In this document: in pieces, positions 27,008 through 35,095 of the stretch
Layout of the letters: each line of letters opens with the position of its first letter
Numbering within the stretch: the first letter of the stretch is position 1
DNA from: KACC-23026 sp963829575
GTDB taxonomy: Bacteria; Bacillota; Bacilli; Bacillales; Sporolactobacillaceae
Assembly (NCBI GenBank): GCA_963829575.1
Contig: CAWHJF010000013.1
Coordinates: 1 to 64,000 of the forward strand
Direction: 5' to 3'
DNA length: 64,000 nt
The notes under the pieces: model-generated
What the model was told of the DNA's origin: nothing
Database searches by the model: none
The model's input: only the letters and a program-made list of their open reading frames with translations
Made by a program: the position numbers and the translations under genes

Positions 27008-27227
27008 AATTCGAATAAACACCCTTATATGAAAAATTTAAAGCCTTAAAACCTAGTACCTTATTCTATATCGGCACGATTCATTGTGATTTAAAAGGGA
27101 ACGCACTCACTGGCTGTGTGTGTTGTTTTGAAGAACACGGTCAAGCCTTCACTATTATAAGATAAAGGTAAAGGTAACGGAACCGCCCTATTGAAATTTA
27201 TAAAATTAAGCTAAATAAAGACAAACC
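27008..27227. other. Intergenic region between diguanylate cyclase and LysR gene
   Basis: It holds the presumed promoter of the diguanylate cyclase, not clearly recognisable, and a short GGTAACGGAACCG piece near 27175 reminiscent of the GGGGACGG repeats. No gene seen. Confidence 0.3.
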
Positions 27228-27268
27228 CAAAAGGGCCATCATCATGATGATGGCCCTTCTAAAAGTGC
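27228..27268 (-). terminator. Terminator of the LysR gene
   Basis: AAGGGCCATCATC and GATGATGGCCCTT form a perfect 13-bp stem. On the minus strand it is followed by TTTTGGGTTTG. It lies about 65 bases past the LysR stop. Confidence 0.75.
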
Positions 27269-27328
27269 GGATAGATGAATGATCATCCATCTTTGTTGAT
27301 TTGAATTGCCGGTTGGAGAAGTTCGAAA

Positions 27329-28234
27329 TTACGAAACAGGATCATTCATTTTTTGTGAGACCTTTGAAAAATAGTCAATGATGTGTTGAAGAAAATCTTG
27401 AGTTACAGGCGAGTGATGATGCCTTTTGTGGTGTGCAACACCAATGGTGCGTTCACAAACGGGATGTTTAATATGAACTAATCGGACGGATTCATGGGGG
27501 GACATATACCACACCAGTCTGGATACAAAGGCAATGCCTAAACCTTTCTGGACCAATCTCGCGATAACAGGTGTTTCATCGCCCTCGAACGTGATCTTTG
27601 GCTCAAAGCCTGCCAACTCACAATAATATTCCGTACTACTTTTTGTGCCTTGACCGGTGTTGAAACTGATGAAGGGTTCATTTTGGGCATCCATTAGATC
27701 AATGATCTTCTTATCTGCCAACGGGTGATCGTTTGGAACCATTAACATCATTTCATCCTTTAATAGTGGCATCCACTCAATATCTGGGCCCTCAATAGGT
27801 GAGGAAGAAATGCACATATCTATTTCGCCGCGTTCAAGCATAGGGACCATTGAAGTCGGAATGGCGACCATTTGTTGAAAAGAGATGCTTGGATGGGTCG
27901 TTAAAAAAGAGCTGAATAGTTCGGGGACAATAGTAGGAATGGACACGGCAAGATGAACGGTTTCTTGATGCAATCCGTGTAAGTCTAATAATTCGTTGCG
28001 GGCTGCACTCAGTTCAGTAAAGATTCGGTCGACTCTCATTAAGAGGGCGCGACCGTATTGATTCAGCTTGATATGTCGGCCTTGTCGGTCAAACAAAGGC
28101 ACACCAAGATCCTCTTCTAATCGAGAGATGGTTTTACTAAGCGAAGGCTGTGCAATTTTTAATTTTTCAGCGGCTTGGGTCATATGTTCGAGCCGTGCGA
28201 CGGTCTGGAAATACTTGAGTTGCAAAAGTTCCAT
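27329..28234 (-). CDS. LysR-family transcriptional regulator
   Basis: A 301-residue protein. The N-terminal winged helix-turn-helix (MELLQLKYFQTVARLEHMTQ to about residue 65, with AQPSLSKTISRLEEDLG) is followed by the two-lobed effector domain. The start at 28234 gives the standard LysR N-terminus; two earlier in-frame ATG codons lack a convincing ribosome site. It is divergent from an aldehyde dehydrogenase gene, its probable target. Effector unknown. Confidence 0.88.
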   Translation of the reverse strand: MELLQLKYFQTVARLEHMTQAAEKLKIAQPSLSKTISRLEEDLGVPLFDRQGRHIKLNQYGRALLMRVDRIFTELSAARNELLDLHGLHQETVHLAVSIPTIVPELFSSFLTTHPSISFQQMVAIPTSMVPMLERGEIDMCISSSPIEGPDIEWMPLLKDEMMLMVPNDHPLADKKIIDLMDAQNEPFISFNTGQGTKSSTEYYCELAGFEPKITFEGDETPVIARLVQKGLGIAFVSRLVWYMSPHESVRLVHIKHPVCERTIGVAHHKRHHHSPVTQDFLQHIIDYFSKVSQKMNDPVS

Positions 28235-28446
28235 GGAGGTCACCATCCAATTCATTTATATACTAGAAGTTATTATTTAATAATAAAAGATATATTATAC
28301 ACTATGAGTTTTGAGGCGTATACTAGATTGGTAGAGCGTTCGAAGCCTGCTACTGGGGAGTGTACCTGTCCCTGAGTTTTCTCTATTCAGAAAATCTAAG
28401 TCTCAAGGACTTTAATAAACCTAACAATCGTAGGAGGTTGGCAAAT

Positions 28447-29781
28447 ATGGATGTACTAACTAAGAGTGAAATCCAACGTGTGTTTAAACTGCAAAAAAAG
28501 CATCAATGGGTGATGCGCCAAACGACGGCAGAACAACGCAAAGAAAAGCTTAATCGCTTCTTTGATGTCCTAACCGCTCACCAGGAAGAGATTATAGAAG
28601 CGGTTCGAACGGATGTGCGCAAGCCTTATAAAGAAGTACAACGTGCTGAAGTTCTCGGTACACTGAAGAGTTTGAGGCATACAGCGGAGAATCTTGAAGA
28701 GTGGATGTCCCCAAGAGAAGTCGGTTCTTCTTTAAGCCCTGATGCACGTGGTTATCTTATGTATGAACCAAAAGGTGTTTGCTTGATTTTGGGACCTTGG
28801 AATTATCCGTTCATGTTGACCATGGTACCACTTATTTCTGCCATTGCCGCAGGGAATTGCGCGATTGTAAAGTTGTCAGACCTTACACCAAAAACGAGCA
28901 ACATTGCAGCTGAAATTATTCGTGAAGCATTCGATGAACGTGAAGTGGCGATTTTTGAAGGCGAAGTGGACGTCGCGACAGAACTTTTGGATCAACCGTT
29001 TGACCATATCTTCTTCACAGGTAGCACAAACGTAGGAAAAATTGTCATGACGGCTGCTGCCAAGAATTTGTCATCGGTAACGCTCGAATTGGGTGGCAAG
29101 AGCCCAACAATCATCGATTCGAATTACGACTTGATGGATGCCGCGAAGAAAATCGCGGTCGGTAAGTTTGCGAATGCGGGCCAGACCTGCGTGGCGCCAG
29201 ACTATGTCTTCATTAAAGAAGAACAACAGGATGAGTTTGCAAGTATGCTCTTATCCGTTGCGCAAGCTGGATTCTTGGCTGAAGATGGAACGCCTGATCG
29301 AGAGAAATTCACACAAATCGTGAATGATCGAAACTTCAATCGTGTAAAGGTGCTTTTCGATGATGCGCTCAACAATGGTGCAGAAGTGGTCTTTGGCGGC
29401 CAGTTTGATGCGCATGATCGCACGATTGCGCCAACTGTTCTGAAGAACGTGACACCGGACATGAAGATCATGCAGGAAGAGATTTTTGCGCCAATCCTGC
29501 CAATGCTCACATACGAAAATGTGGATCACGTGATTGACTATGTGAATAACCGAGATAAACCACTTGCCTTATATGTGTTTAGTCATGATGAAGCGTTTAG
29601 GGACGTTATTTTTAATCACACCACATCAGGTAACGCAGCGGCAAATGATGTCGTCGTACACTTTACCGATGTTAACCTACCGTTTGGTGGCGTAAACACG
29701 AGTGGGATTGGCTCGTACCACGGCGTATTTGGGTTTAGAGAATTCTCACATGAAAAAGGCGTCTTTATACAGGCAAAATAA
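28447..29781 (+). CDS. Aldehyde dehydrogenase, class 3 type (YwdH-like)
   Basis: A 444-residue NAD(P)-dependent aldehyde dehydrogenase, short as in the class 3 and fatty-aldehyde dehydrogenases that lack the long N-terminus. Catalytic Cys248 is in GQTC, the general base Glu214 in LELGGKSP, and the nucleotide loop is FTGSTNVG (190-197). ATG 28447 follows TAGGAGG; the open frame extends 29 codons upstream but lacks a site. Divergent from the LysR gene, which suggests induction by an aldehyde or its precursor. Confidence 0.9.
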   Translation: MDVLTKSEIQRVFKLQKKHQWVMRQTTAEQRKEKLNRFFDVLTAHQEEIIEAVRTDVRKPYKEVQRAEVLGTLKSLRHTAENLEEWMSPREVGSSLSPDARGYLMYEPKGVCLILGPWNYPFMLTMVPLISAIAAGNCAIVKLSDLTPKTSNIAAEIIREAFDEREVAIFEGEVDVATELLDQPFDHIFFTGSTNVGKIVMTAAAKNLSSVTLELGGKSPTIIDSNYDLMDAAKKIAVGKFANAGQTCVAPDYVFIKEEQQDEFASMLLSVAQAGFLAEDGTPDREKFTQIVNDRNFNRVKVLFDDALNNGAEVVFGGQFDAHDRTIAPTVLKNVTPDMKIMQEEIFAPILPMLTYENVDHVIDYVNNRDKPLALYVFSHDEAFRDVIFNHTTSGNAAANDVVVHFTDVNLPFGGVNTSGIGSYHGVFGFREFSHEKGVFIQAK

Positions 29782-29813
29782 ACAAACTAGCTTGAGATTA
29801 TATAAATTATCTA

Positions 29814-29844
29814 GGAAAGCTCCCACTTGTGGGAGCTTTTTTTC
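29814..29844 (+). terminator. Terminator of the aldehyde dehydrogenase gene
   Basis: AAAGCTCCCAC pairs with GTGGGAGCTTT around TT, followed by seven T residues. Confidence 0.92.
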
Positions 29845-29921
29845 AGAAAAACGAAGCTTACACGAGTGTTGAGGGTTTTGACGCTTCCCTATAGTGAAGC
29901 TTTTTCAATCGAATGTCACCC

Positions 29922-29960
29922 ACAAAAAAAGCAGCCCCGTAAGGCTACTTTTTTTGTGTT
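29922..29960 (-). terminator. Terminator of the lipoprotein gene
   Basis: AAAAAAAGCAGCC and GGCTACTTTTTTT form a stem with one mismatch, immediately after the stop of the minus-strand lipoprotein. The A-run arm gives the U tract on the minus strand. Confidence 0.75.
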
Positions 29961-29963
29961 CCA

Positions 29964-30551
29964 TTATTGCATTTCTTTAGCAAAGTCTGAATTGACTAAT
30001 CCAAAATTCTTGTGGAGCGTGTTCATTTTACTTTGGAAGCTTTGGAATGCGGTTTGGCCAGTTGGATCAATCTTAGCAACTGCTTTTGTTAGTTCAGCTT
30101 GTGACGTGACGTTTGCACACGCTTTTGCAGCATCTGCATCTTGTTGGAATGAAGTAGCCAGATCATTGAGTGCAGACTTGAGTTGGGCTTTAGTCGCACT
30201 GGACATCTTGTCTGGTAACGCATAGTTTTTGACTTTTGTTGCATAATCTTGGGCAGATTTTGCAGCAGCATCTGCTGCTTTTTTTGTGCCAGCTGCATCA
30301 AAAGAACTTGCGCTACCTAGGCTTATAAGGCTATTAACAGGTGCAATCGCGCCATGCATATCTTCGATCATACTGAGTTCGAAACCAGTTAGAGCAATCA
30401 TATCGGCTTGTTTGGTGTTGTTAGAAGTCGATTGAGCCCCGCTTGTTTTATTTGAATCTTTAGATTGACTTGGCGTGGACGTTGTCCCGCAACCAACCAT
30501 AGTTAATAAAAATAGTGCTAAGACACTTGTAAGGATCATTTTTAATTTCAT
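29964..30551 (-). CDS. Predicted lipoprotein of unknown function
   Basis: A 195-residue exported protein. The signal peptide ends in MVGC, with Cys21 as lipidation site. A Ser/Thr/Asn-rich linker follows, then a mostly helical, Ala/Lys-rich domain with no recognised family. GAGGGGGAAG precedes the ATG. It has its own terminator and is divergent from another unknown membrane-anchored protein. Confidence 0.78.
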   Translation of the reverse strand: MKLKMILTSVLALFLLTMVGCGTTSTPSQSKDSNKTSGAQSTSNNTKQADMIALTGFELSMIEDMHGAIAPVNSLISLGSASSFDAAGTKKAADAAAKSAQDYATKVKNYALPDKMSSATKAQLKSALNDLATSFQQDADAAKACANVTSQAELTKAVAKIDPTGQTAFQSFQSKMNTLHKNFGLVNSDFAKEMQ

Positions 30552-30884
30552 TGTACTTCCCCCTCGATCGGATGATGATAAACATATGACTTTAATAGTC
30601 TACTACAACACCAATAAAAGTAAATAAAAGGAAGGATAGTTGCTAAATTAACATAGTTTGAAATAGTGGATCTATATTGTGAATTCAAACTTAAGTAAAC
30701 CTTCCGATAACATTTCTCCCCCATGTTATCCACAAACAAGATTATTCCATTTCTAACAAATAACTTCTACGGGTTATACTTCCCATTTACATGACTTTTT
30801 ACAATTGAAAATTGCCGTATAGCAAACCCTACCCATATTTTTTGATATACTGAATAGTGAGAAAAAAGTGAAAGAGAGGGTTTT
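30552..30884. other. Divergent intergenic region between two unknown exported-protein genes
   Basis: AT-rich. A GACTTTAATAGTC near-palindrome (about 30589-30601) and a CAATTGAAAATTG inverted repeat (about 30802-30814) are the only marked structures. A GATATACT near 30846 may be the -10 for the plus-strand gene, without a good -35. Confidence 0.3.
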
Positions 30885-32279
30885 ATGAATGCATCTACTT
30901 TGAAAAAGATTGGAATGGTCCTCTTAGTTTTAGCTGCCTTTTTTATTTTAATCAAAGTGAACGACGATCGGGCGAAGCATTTTCATGTCAACGCCAAAAC
31001 ATTTCATGTCAAATCTACCAAGAATACGCTCTTGCAAACTGAATTCAAGTTCATGCCTTTACTGGAACCGGCTAATCAGTATCATATTATGATGAATGAA
31101 AATGTGGATGTACCGCTCGTTAATATGAGACGAACGCTTCATATCGAGAAAGCCTGGCTACATCCGGATTTTTTATATGTTTTATATAGCGTTGACATGA
31201 AAAAAAGTGATCAAACACTGGCAGATGTCCCGCAACTTCAGTTCAGTAAGATTCAATTTCATTTTAAAGATGGAAAAACGCTGGACGTAACGACGACTCC
31301 TACGGGCTTTCAAGCAGGCAGTTCGCCAAATCTGCGCTCAACATATGATCACAAAGTGTATGGTGAGGTCCTCTGTGGGATTCCCTTTAATCCTCAGGTT
31401 TTTAAAGCGAGAAATATCGAAGCTGTAATGAATAAAATCAAACAAATAGATAAAGTGACCCTAATAAATCCAACGATTCTTCTGAAGGAGCAGAAATCAG
31501 CGGTCGACGCGATTACCTTTCCGATCCAGTTAAACCAGGATAAGTATTATGTGAGCTCACAACCTATTAATAAAAAGATTCAGGTGAAAGGCGCAACGAT
31601 TCGGTTCAATCAAATCAAAACCTATTATGATCACAGTGAATTGGACTATCAGACGGTTGCGAATCCCAATCATCTATTGAATATAGAGTTTGATGTTAAA
31701 CCTAAAGGCTCCAACCAACCGCAGGGGGATAGATATGTGGTGGGTTTAGAGCTGGATAGCCATTCAACTTTACTGTCAGAAACAAAAGTACCCTTCGCCA
31801 TCCAACCGAAAAAAGTCGAGTACAAGTTGGACAAGCCAATTAAAATTCAAATATCATCGGGCACTTTTAAAAAATTGTTAAAAAGTAATTCCGAGAAAAA
31901 AGTGGCCGATCTACCAAATGGGTCGATCTATTTTGGTTTTGATCAAGAAAAGGACCCAAGTGCTTTTTATTTAGGAATCAAAAGAGGCCCTAATAAAGAA
32001 CCTCAGATCAATGATATCAATCTCATTTCAAAAAAACAGGCCAGCGCAATGTCACAATCCACAATCAATCAAGTCACACTGATTTCGATTACAACGTTGG
32101 AAGGGGATGCCATAGATGCCGGAATGTCGGATCAAATTTTTTCAAAAAATGGCGAGATAAAGAGCTTCTTTAGATTAAATAACTTGGACAAACTCGATCA
32201 AGGATTGAACATTGAATTAGATGGGTTGATCTATGAACAACCCGTTGATTCAGCGCCGATTACAATTTCTTCAAAATGA
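30885..32279 (+). CDS. Membrane-anchored extracytoplasmic protein of unknown function
   Basis: A 464-residue protein. Residues 8-24 form one hydrophobic signal anchor without a lipobox Cys; the rest is hydrophilic and beta-rich. The C-terminal part resembles the beta-sandwich repeats seen in the extracellular halves of DUF4179/DUF5643 anti-sigma-type proteins, but I cannot confirm that. GAGAGGG precedes the ATG. No partner gene is evident. Confidence 0.72.
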   Translation: MNASTLKKIGMVLLVLAAFFILIKVNDDRAKHFHVNAKTFHVKSTKNTLLQTEFKFMPLLEPANQYHIMMNENVDVPLVNMRRTLHIEKAWLHPDFLYVLYSVDMKKSDQTLADVPQLQFSKIQFHFKDGKTLDVTTTPTGFQAGSSPNLRSTYDHKVYGEVLCGIPFNPQVFKARNIEAVMNKIKQIDKVTLINPTILLKEQKSAVDAITFPIQLNQDKYYVSSQPINKKIQVKGATIRFNQIKTYYDHSELDYQTVANPNHLLNIEFDVKPKGSNQPQGDRYVVGLELDSHSTLLSETKVPFAIQPKKVEYKLDKPIKIQISSGTFKKLLKSNSEKKVADLPNGSIYFGFDQEKDPSAFYLGIKRGPNKEPQINDINLISKKQASAMSQSTINQVTLISITTLEGDAIDAGMSDQIFSKNGEIKSFFRLNNLDKLDQGLNIELDGLIYEQPVDSAPITISSK

Positions 32280-32357
32280 TTTTTTGATGGCCTTCCTAAA
32301 GTTATAAAAACGTAAAGGTGGGCCAATTCGTGCTGCATGAAAAATGAGCCTATTCGC

Positions 32358-32846
32358 TTACTTGGAATTTTGGGTTCTCAAGAATGTGAGATAGTCTGTG
32401 GACACTCCGTGGTATCCAAGCTGTCGAACCATGGCTGCGATGTTACCTCGATGATAAGTACCATGATTGACAAGATGTTGAAGAAGTTGATAAAGCTTCT
32501 GGTGATCGGGCCTTCCTTTTGTTGTTTTATAGTGAATGTTTGTCAGTAAATCTGGCTGATTTCCTATAAGTTGATGAAAGGCTTGGGTTTGTTGAATGAA
32601 TGCCTCTTCTACTTCTTCAATGCTTTGGAAGGTGTGGTCGCTAATTTGGGAGGGGTTTTTGCCAGAAATTCTTGACAACCAGAGTTGATCCACGGAATAA
32701 ATGTGACCAAAGGTTTGTGACAGTGTTGGGAATACGCTCTCCATTTTCAGTAGAAATAATGCTTTGGGTAATGTCCTTAAATGGTCAATCAAACGTTGGT
32801 TTGCCCAGCAATGATAAAGGATTAAGTGTCTGAACGATTCCTCCAT
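32358..32846 (-). CDS. DinB/YfiT-family metal-dependent protein
   Basis: A 162-residue four-helix protein of the DinB superfamily. The metal triad is visible as His48 (TFGHIYSVDQLW), His128 and His132 (HLVNHGTYHRGNIA). Members include thiol transferases that use bacillithiol and stress proteins; the exact reaction cannot be read from sequence. Single-gene unit. Confidence 0.87.
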   Translation of the reverse strand: MEESFRHLILYHCWANQRLIDHLRTLPKALFLLKMESVFPTLSQTFGHIYSVDQLWLSRISGKNPSQISDHTFQSIEEVEEAFIQQTQAFHQLIGNQPDLLTNIHYKTTKGRPDHQKLYQLLQHLVNHGTYHRGNIAAMVRQLGYHGVSTDYLTFLRTQNSK

Positions 32847-33104
32847 TTGGTCCCCCTCTAATTTTGAAAAATTGAGCTAGATTCTTTTGCTAAATCATAC
32901 CATTTTTGCATCCGCACACTCACCGTTTTCGTCTTTATTATAAGTTTATTGAAGAATTTATTTGAATAGTTTTGATTATTTTGTCGAATATGCATATATT
33001 TTGTAGCTAATTATTTATAGTAAGTGGTAATATGTAGATAGTAAATGAAAATAATTGTATTTTGGGATTGTAATCTATGTTTAGTGAAATGAGGGTGACA
33101 AGCC

Positions 33105-34670
33105 GTGTTTTTTGTAAATTTAATGCTTAATTTTATTCCTTTTGTTGTTTTATTTACAATGGCTTGTGAAGTCTATTACCGTTCGGAAAAAAGTTTTCTA
33201 CATAGGATTACAGCGGTGATTTTTCTATTATTAGGTTTTATTTTTTTGAGCAGTTTTAGCACGAGCTTCGTTCCAATGAAAAATGCGGTCATTTTGGATT
33301 TGATCTTTAAATATCTAAGTGCCTTTGTTCTCATGACATTGGCGATTTACTTTTATAGTTATTCAACCAAATACCCTATTAAAGGTTGGAAGCATCTTTT
33401 CCCTCTGGCCCCTCTACTTGGGATCCTTGTGGTTGTGGTTTGGCCAACTTACTTTAATAGCCAAATCGTGTTAATTGGCGCACATCGAATGGAAGAGTTG
33501 AGCTTGCCGTTCTTAGCCATTTTGACTTTTGGGACTATATATACGTTTTTTGGGATCGCTTATTTACTTATTAAAGGCTACATTAGGATGGGGCGTTATG
33601 AACTCCATGATCTGTACGGAAAACGGTTAACTTTTATGATTAGAGGAAGCGTTCAAGTCATTTTGTTGATTAGTTTAGCCTTTATCATCGTTGTTGTAAT
33701 GGATGCGATGTTTCAAGTGAATCTCTCTTCCTTGATTCCTTATGCGACCTTAGTCTTTGCCTTTACCGTTCGTCGAGCGATGGTGAATTTTGATTTCTTG
33801 GCCCAGTCCGATTATAAATATAAGGTTTTGTTTAATATTAGCTCAGACGGATTTCTATTGATAAATGCCTCGTATAAGATTGTTGAGGTCAACCCGGCTT
33901 TCTGCGAGATGATCGGAAAGGAAAGGGAGGTTCTCATTAACAAGGATGCTTTTCAATTGCTTTCAGATTTAGATGGTAAAGGCTATGAACAGGATTTTAG
34001 AGAAGCTATTAAAAGTCGGCAATCGATCGATGGGGAGATCTGTCTTAAGGGATCCAATGGGAAGACGCTCATAACAGAAGTGAAGGGCGAATTTGTTGAG
34101 ATCGAAGACGTGCGTCATCTCTTTATCAGTCATCGAGATATCACCAGTCAAAAAGAGAAGGATGCCAAGCTTCACTATTTAGCTTTTCATGATCCTTTAA
34201 CGGGTTTGGGTAATCGACGGCTGTTCTATGATCGGTTTCAAGACATGCAAAAAGCAGCTCAACAAACGGCTGCCCTCCTTGCTATTGGGTTGATTGACTT
34301 AAATAAATTTAAGAGCATTAACGATCGGTTTGGCCATGCAACCGGAGATAAAGTTATTGAACACGTCGCTACACATATTAAAGCCAGTCTCCCTGAAGGA
34401 GCCCATGCTTCTCGGATGGGTGGGGACGAGTTTGCGATTATTCTTTTGGCTAAAAATGAAGCAGACTTAGATTTGATTTTAAAGCGTTTGGCTGCAAATA
34501 TAAATCAATCTATTTTAGTGAAAGAAGGTAAAATTAATATTTCGGGGAGTATTGGAATCTCGATCGTAAGCAATACCACTGACAGTGTGGACGTCTGGTT
34601 GCAGCATGCCGACCAATCGATGTATGAAGTTAAAAACGGAGAAAACCTCAGCTATTTAGTGACACACTAA
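33105..34670 (+). CDS. Membrane PAS-GGDEF diguanylate cyclase
   Basis: A 521-residue protein. The N-terminal 230 residues hold about seven membrane segments, then a PAS domain (about 240-350) and a GGDEF domain with an intact GGDEF at 439-443. The RxxD inhibitory site is missing at the usual place five residues upstream, so feedback control may be absent. GTG start after GAGGGTG. It makes c-di-GMP and is unlike the 25019 paralogue in its membrane part. Confidence 0.89.
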   Translation: MFFVNLMLNFIPFVVLFTMACEVYYRSEKSFLHRITAVIFLLLGFIFLSSFSTSFVPMKNAVILDLIFKYLSAFVLMTLAIYFYSYSTKYPIKGWKHLFPLAPLLGILVVVVWPTYFNSQIVLIGAHRMEELSLPFLAILTFGTIYTFFGIAYLLIKGYIRMGRYELHDLYGKRLTFMIRGSVQVILLISLAFIIVVVMDAMFQVNLSSLIPYATLVFAFTVRRAMVNFDFLAQSDYKYKVLFNISSDGFLLINASYKIVEVNPAFCEMIGKEREVLINKDAFQLLSDLDGKGYEQDFREAIKSRQSIDGEICLKGSNGKTLITEVKGEFVEIEDVRHLFISHRDITSQKEKDAKLHYLAFHDPLTGLGNRRLFYDRFQDMQKAAQQTAALLAIGLIDLNKFKSINDRFGHATGDKVIEHVATHIKASLPEGAHASRMGGDEFAIILLAKNEADLDLILKRLAANINQSILVKEGKINISGSIGISIVSNTTDSVDVWLQHADQSMYEVKNGENLSYLVTH

Positions 34671-34684
34671 GATGAACGGTGAAA

Positions 34685-34741
34685 GACAGAAGATAAAAGA
34701 CAGACGATAAAAGATAAAAGACAGACGATAAAAGATAAAAG
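34685..34741. repeat. Purine-rich 21-bp tandem repeat
   Basis: ACAGACGATAAAAGATAAAA plus G occurs twice in perfect tandem (34700-34720 and 34721-34741), with a degenerate copy before it. The surrounding 34671-34860 is nearly pure A/G on the plus strand and encodes no credible protein. Confidence 0.75.
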
Positions 34742-34864
34742 CCTAGGCCAAGGGATACAAGGGAAAAGTAAAAGCTAACAGGGAAAAGCAAGAGGGATAA
34801 AACAAGAGCAACTGCAAAAAGACAAGAGGTAAAAGACAAAGCAAGAGACCTAAGAGAAGAATCA

Positions 34865-34908
34865 AGAGCCAATTCATGAGCGAGGCGCACAGCTTATGAA
34901 TTGGCTCT
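34865..34908. repeat. Inverted repeat (hairpin)
   Basis: AGAGCCAATTCATGAGC pairs with GCTTATGAATTGGCTCT, 17 bp with one mismatch, around a 10-base loop. It shares its AGAGCCAA/TTGGCTCT arms with the hairpin at 35051-35079. Confidence 0.8.
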
Positions 34909-34909
34909 C

Positions 34910-34951
34910 AGAGCGAAGAGAAAAGGTATGTTTTTTCTACGCTCTTTTTTT
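34910..34951 (+). terminator. Probable terminator downstream of the diguanylate cyclase
   Basis: AGAGC and an inner AGAAAA pair with TTTTCT and GCTCT, followed by seven T residues (34944 on). It lies about 240 bases past the diguanylate cyclase stop. Confidence 0.6.
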
Positions 34952-35050
34952 GCGTTTTTTCTTTGAAACGCGGCATCATAGAAGCAATGAAGCCCCAAAA
35001 GCCGAAGAAGTCGTATTTAAAGGGGCTTCACAAGCTTCCTTAGTACTCAG

Positions 35051-35079
35051 AAGAGCCAACCTTTATGGGGTTGGCTCTT
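35051..35079. terminator. Hairpin at the 3' end of the copper oxidase gene
   Basis: AAGAGCCAACC pairs with GGTTGGCTCTT around TTTATGG. The stem is strong but the U tract on the minus strand is poor. It lies 17 bases after the copper oxidase stop. Confidence 0.6.
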
Positions 35080-35095
35080 CCTTCTGCTTTGACTC

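Noticed and set aside
34648..34890. An 80-residue hydrophobic frame with repeated FYLLSSV on the minus strand
   Set aside because: It is the complement of the purine-rich tandem repeat. Its start lies in a hairpin loop without a ribosome site, so the repeats explain it.
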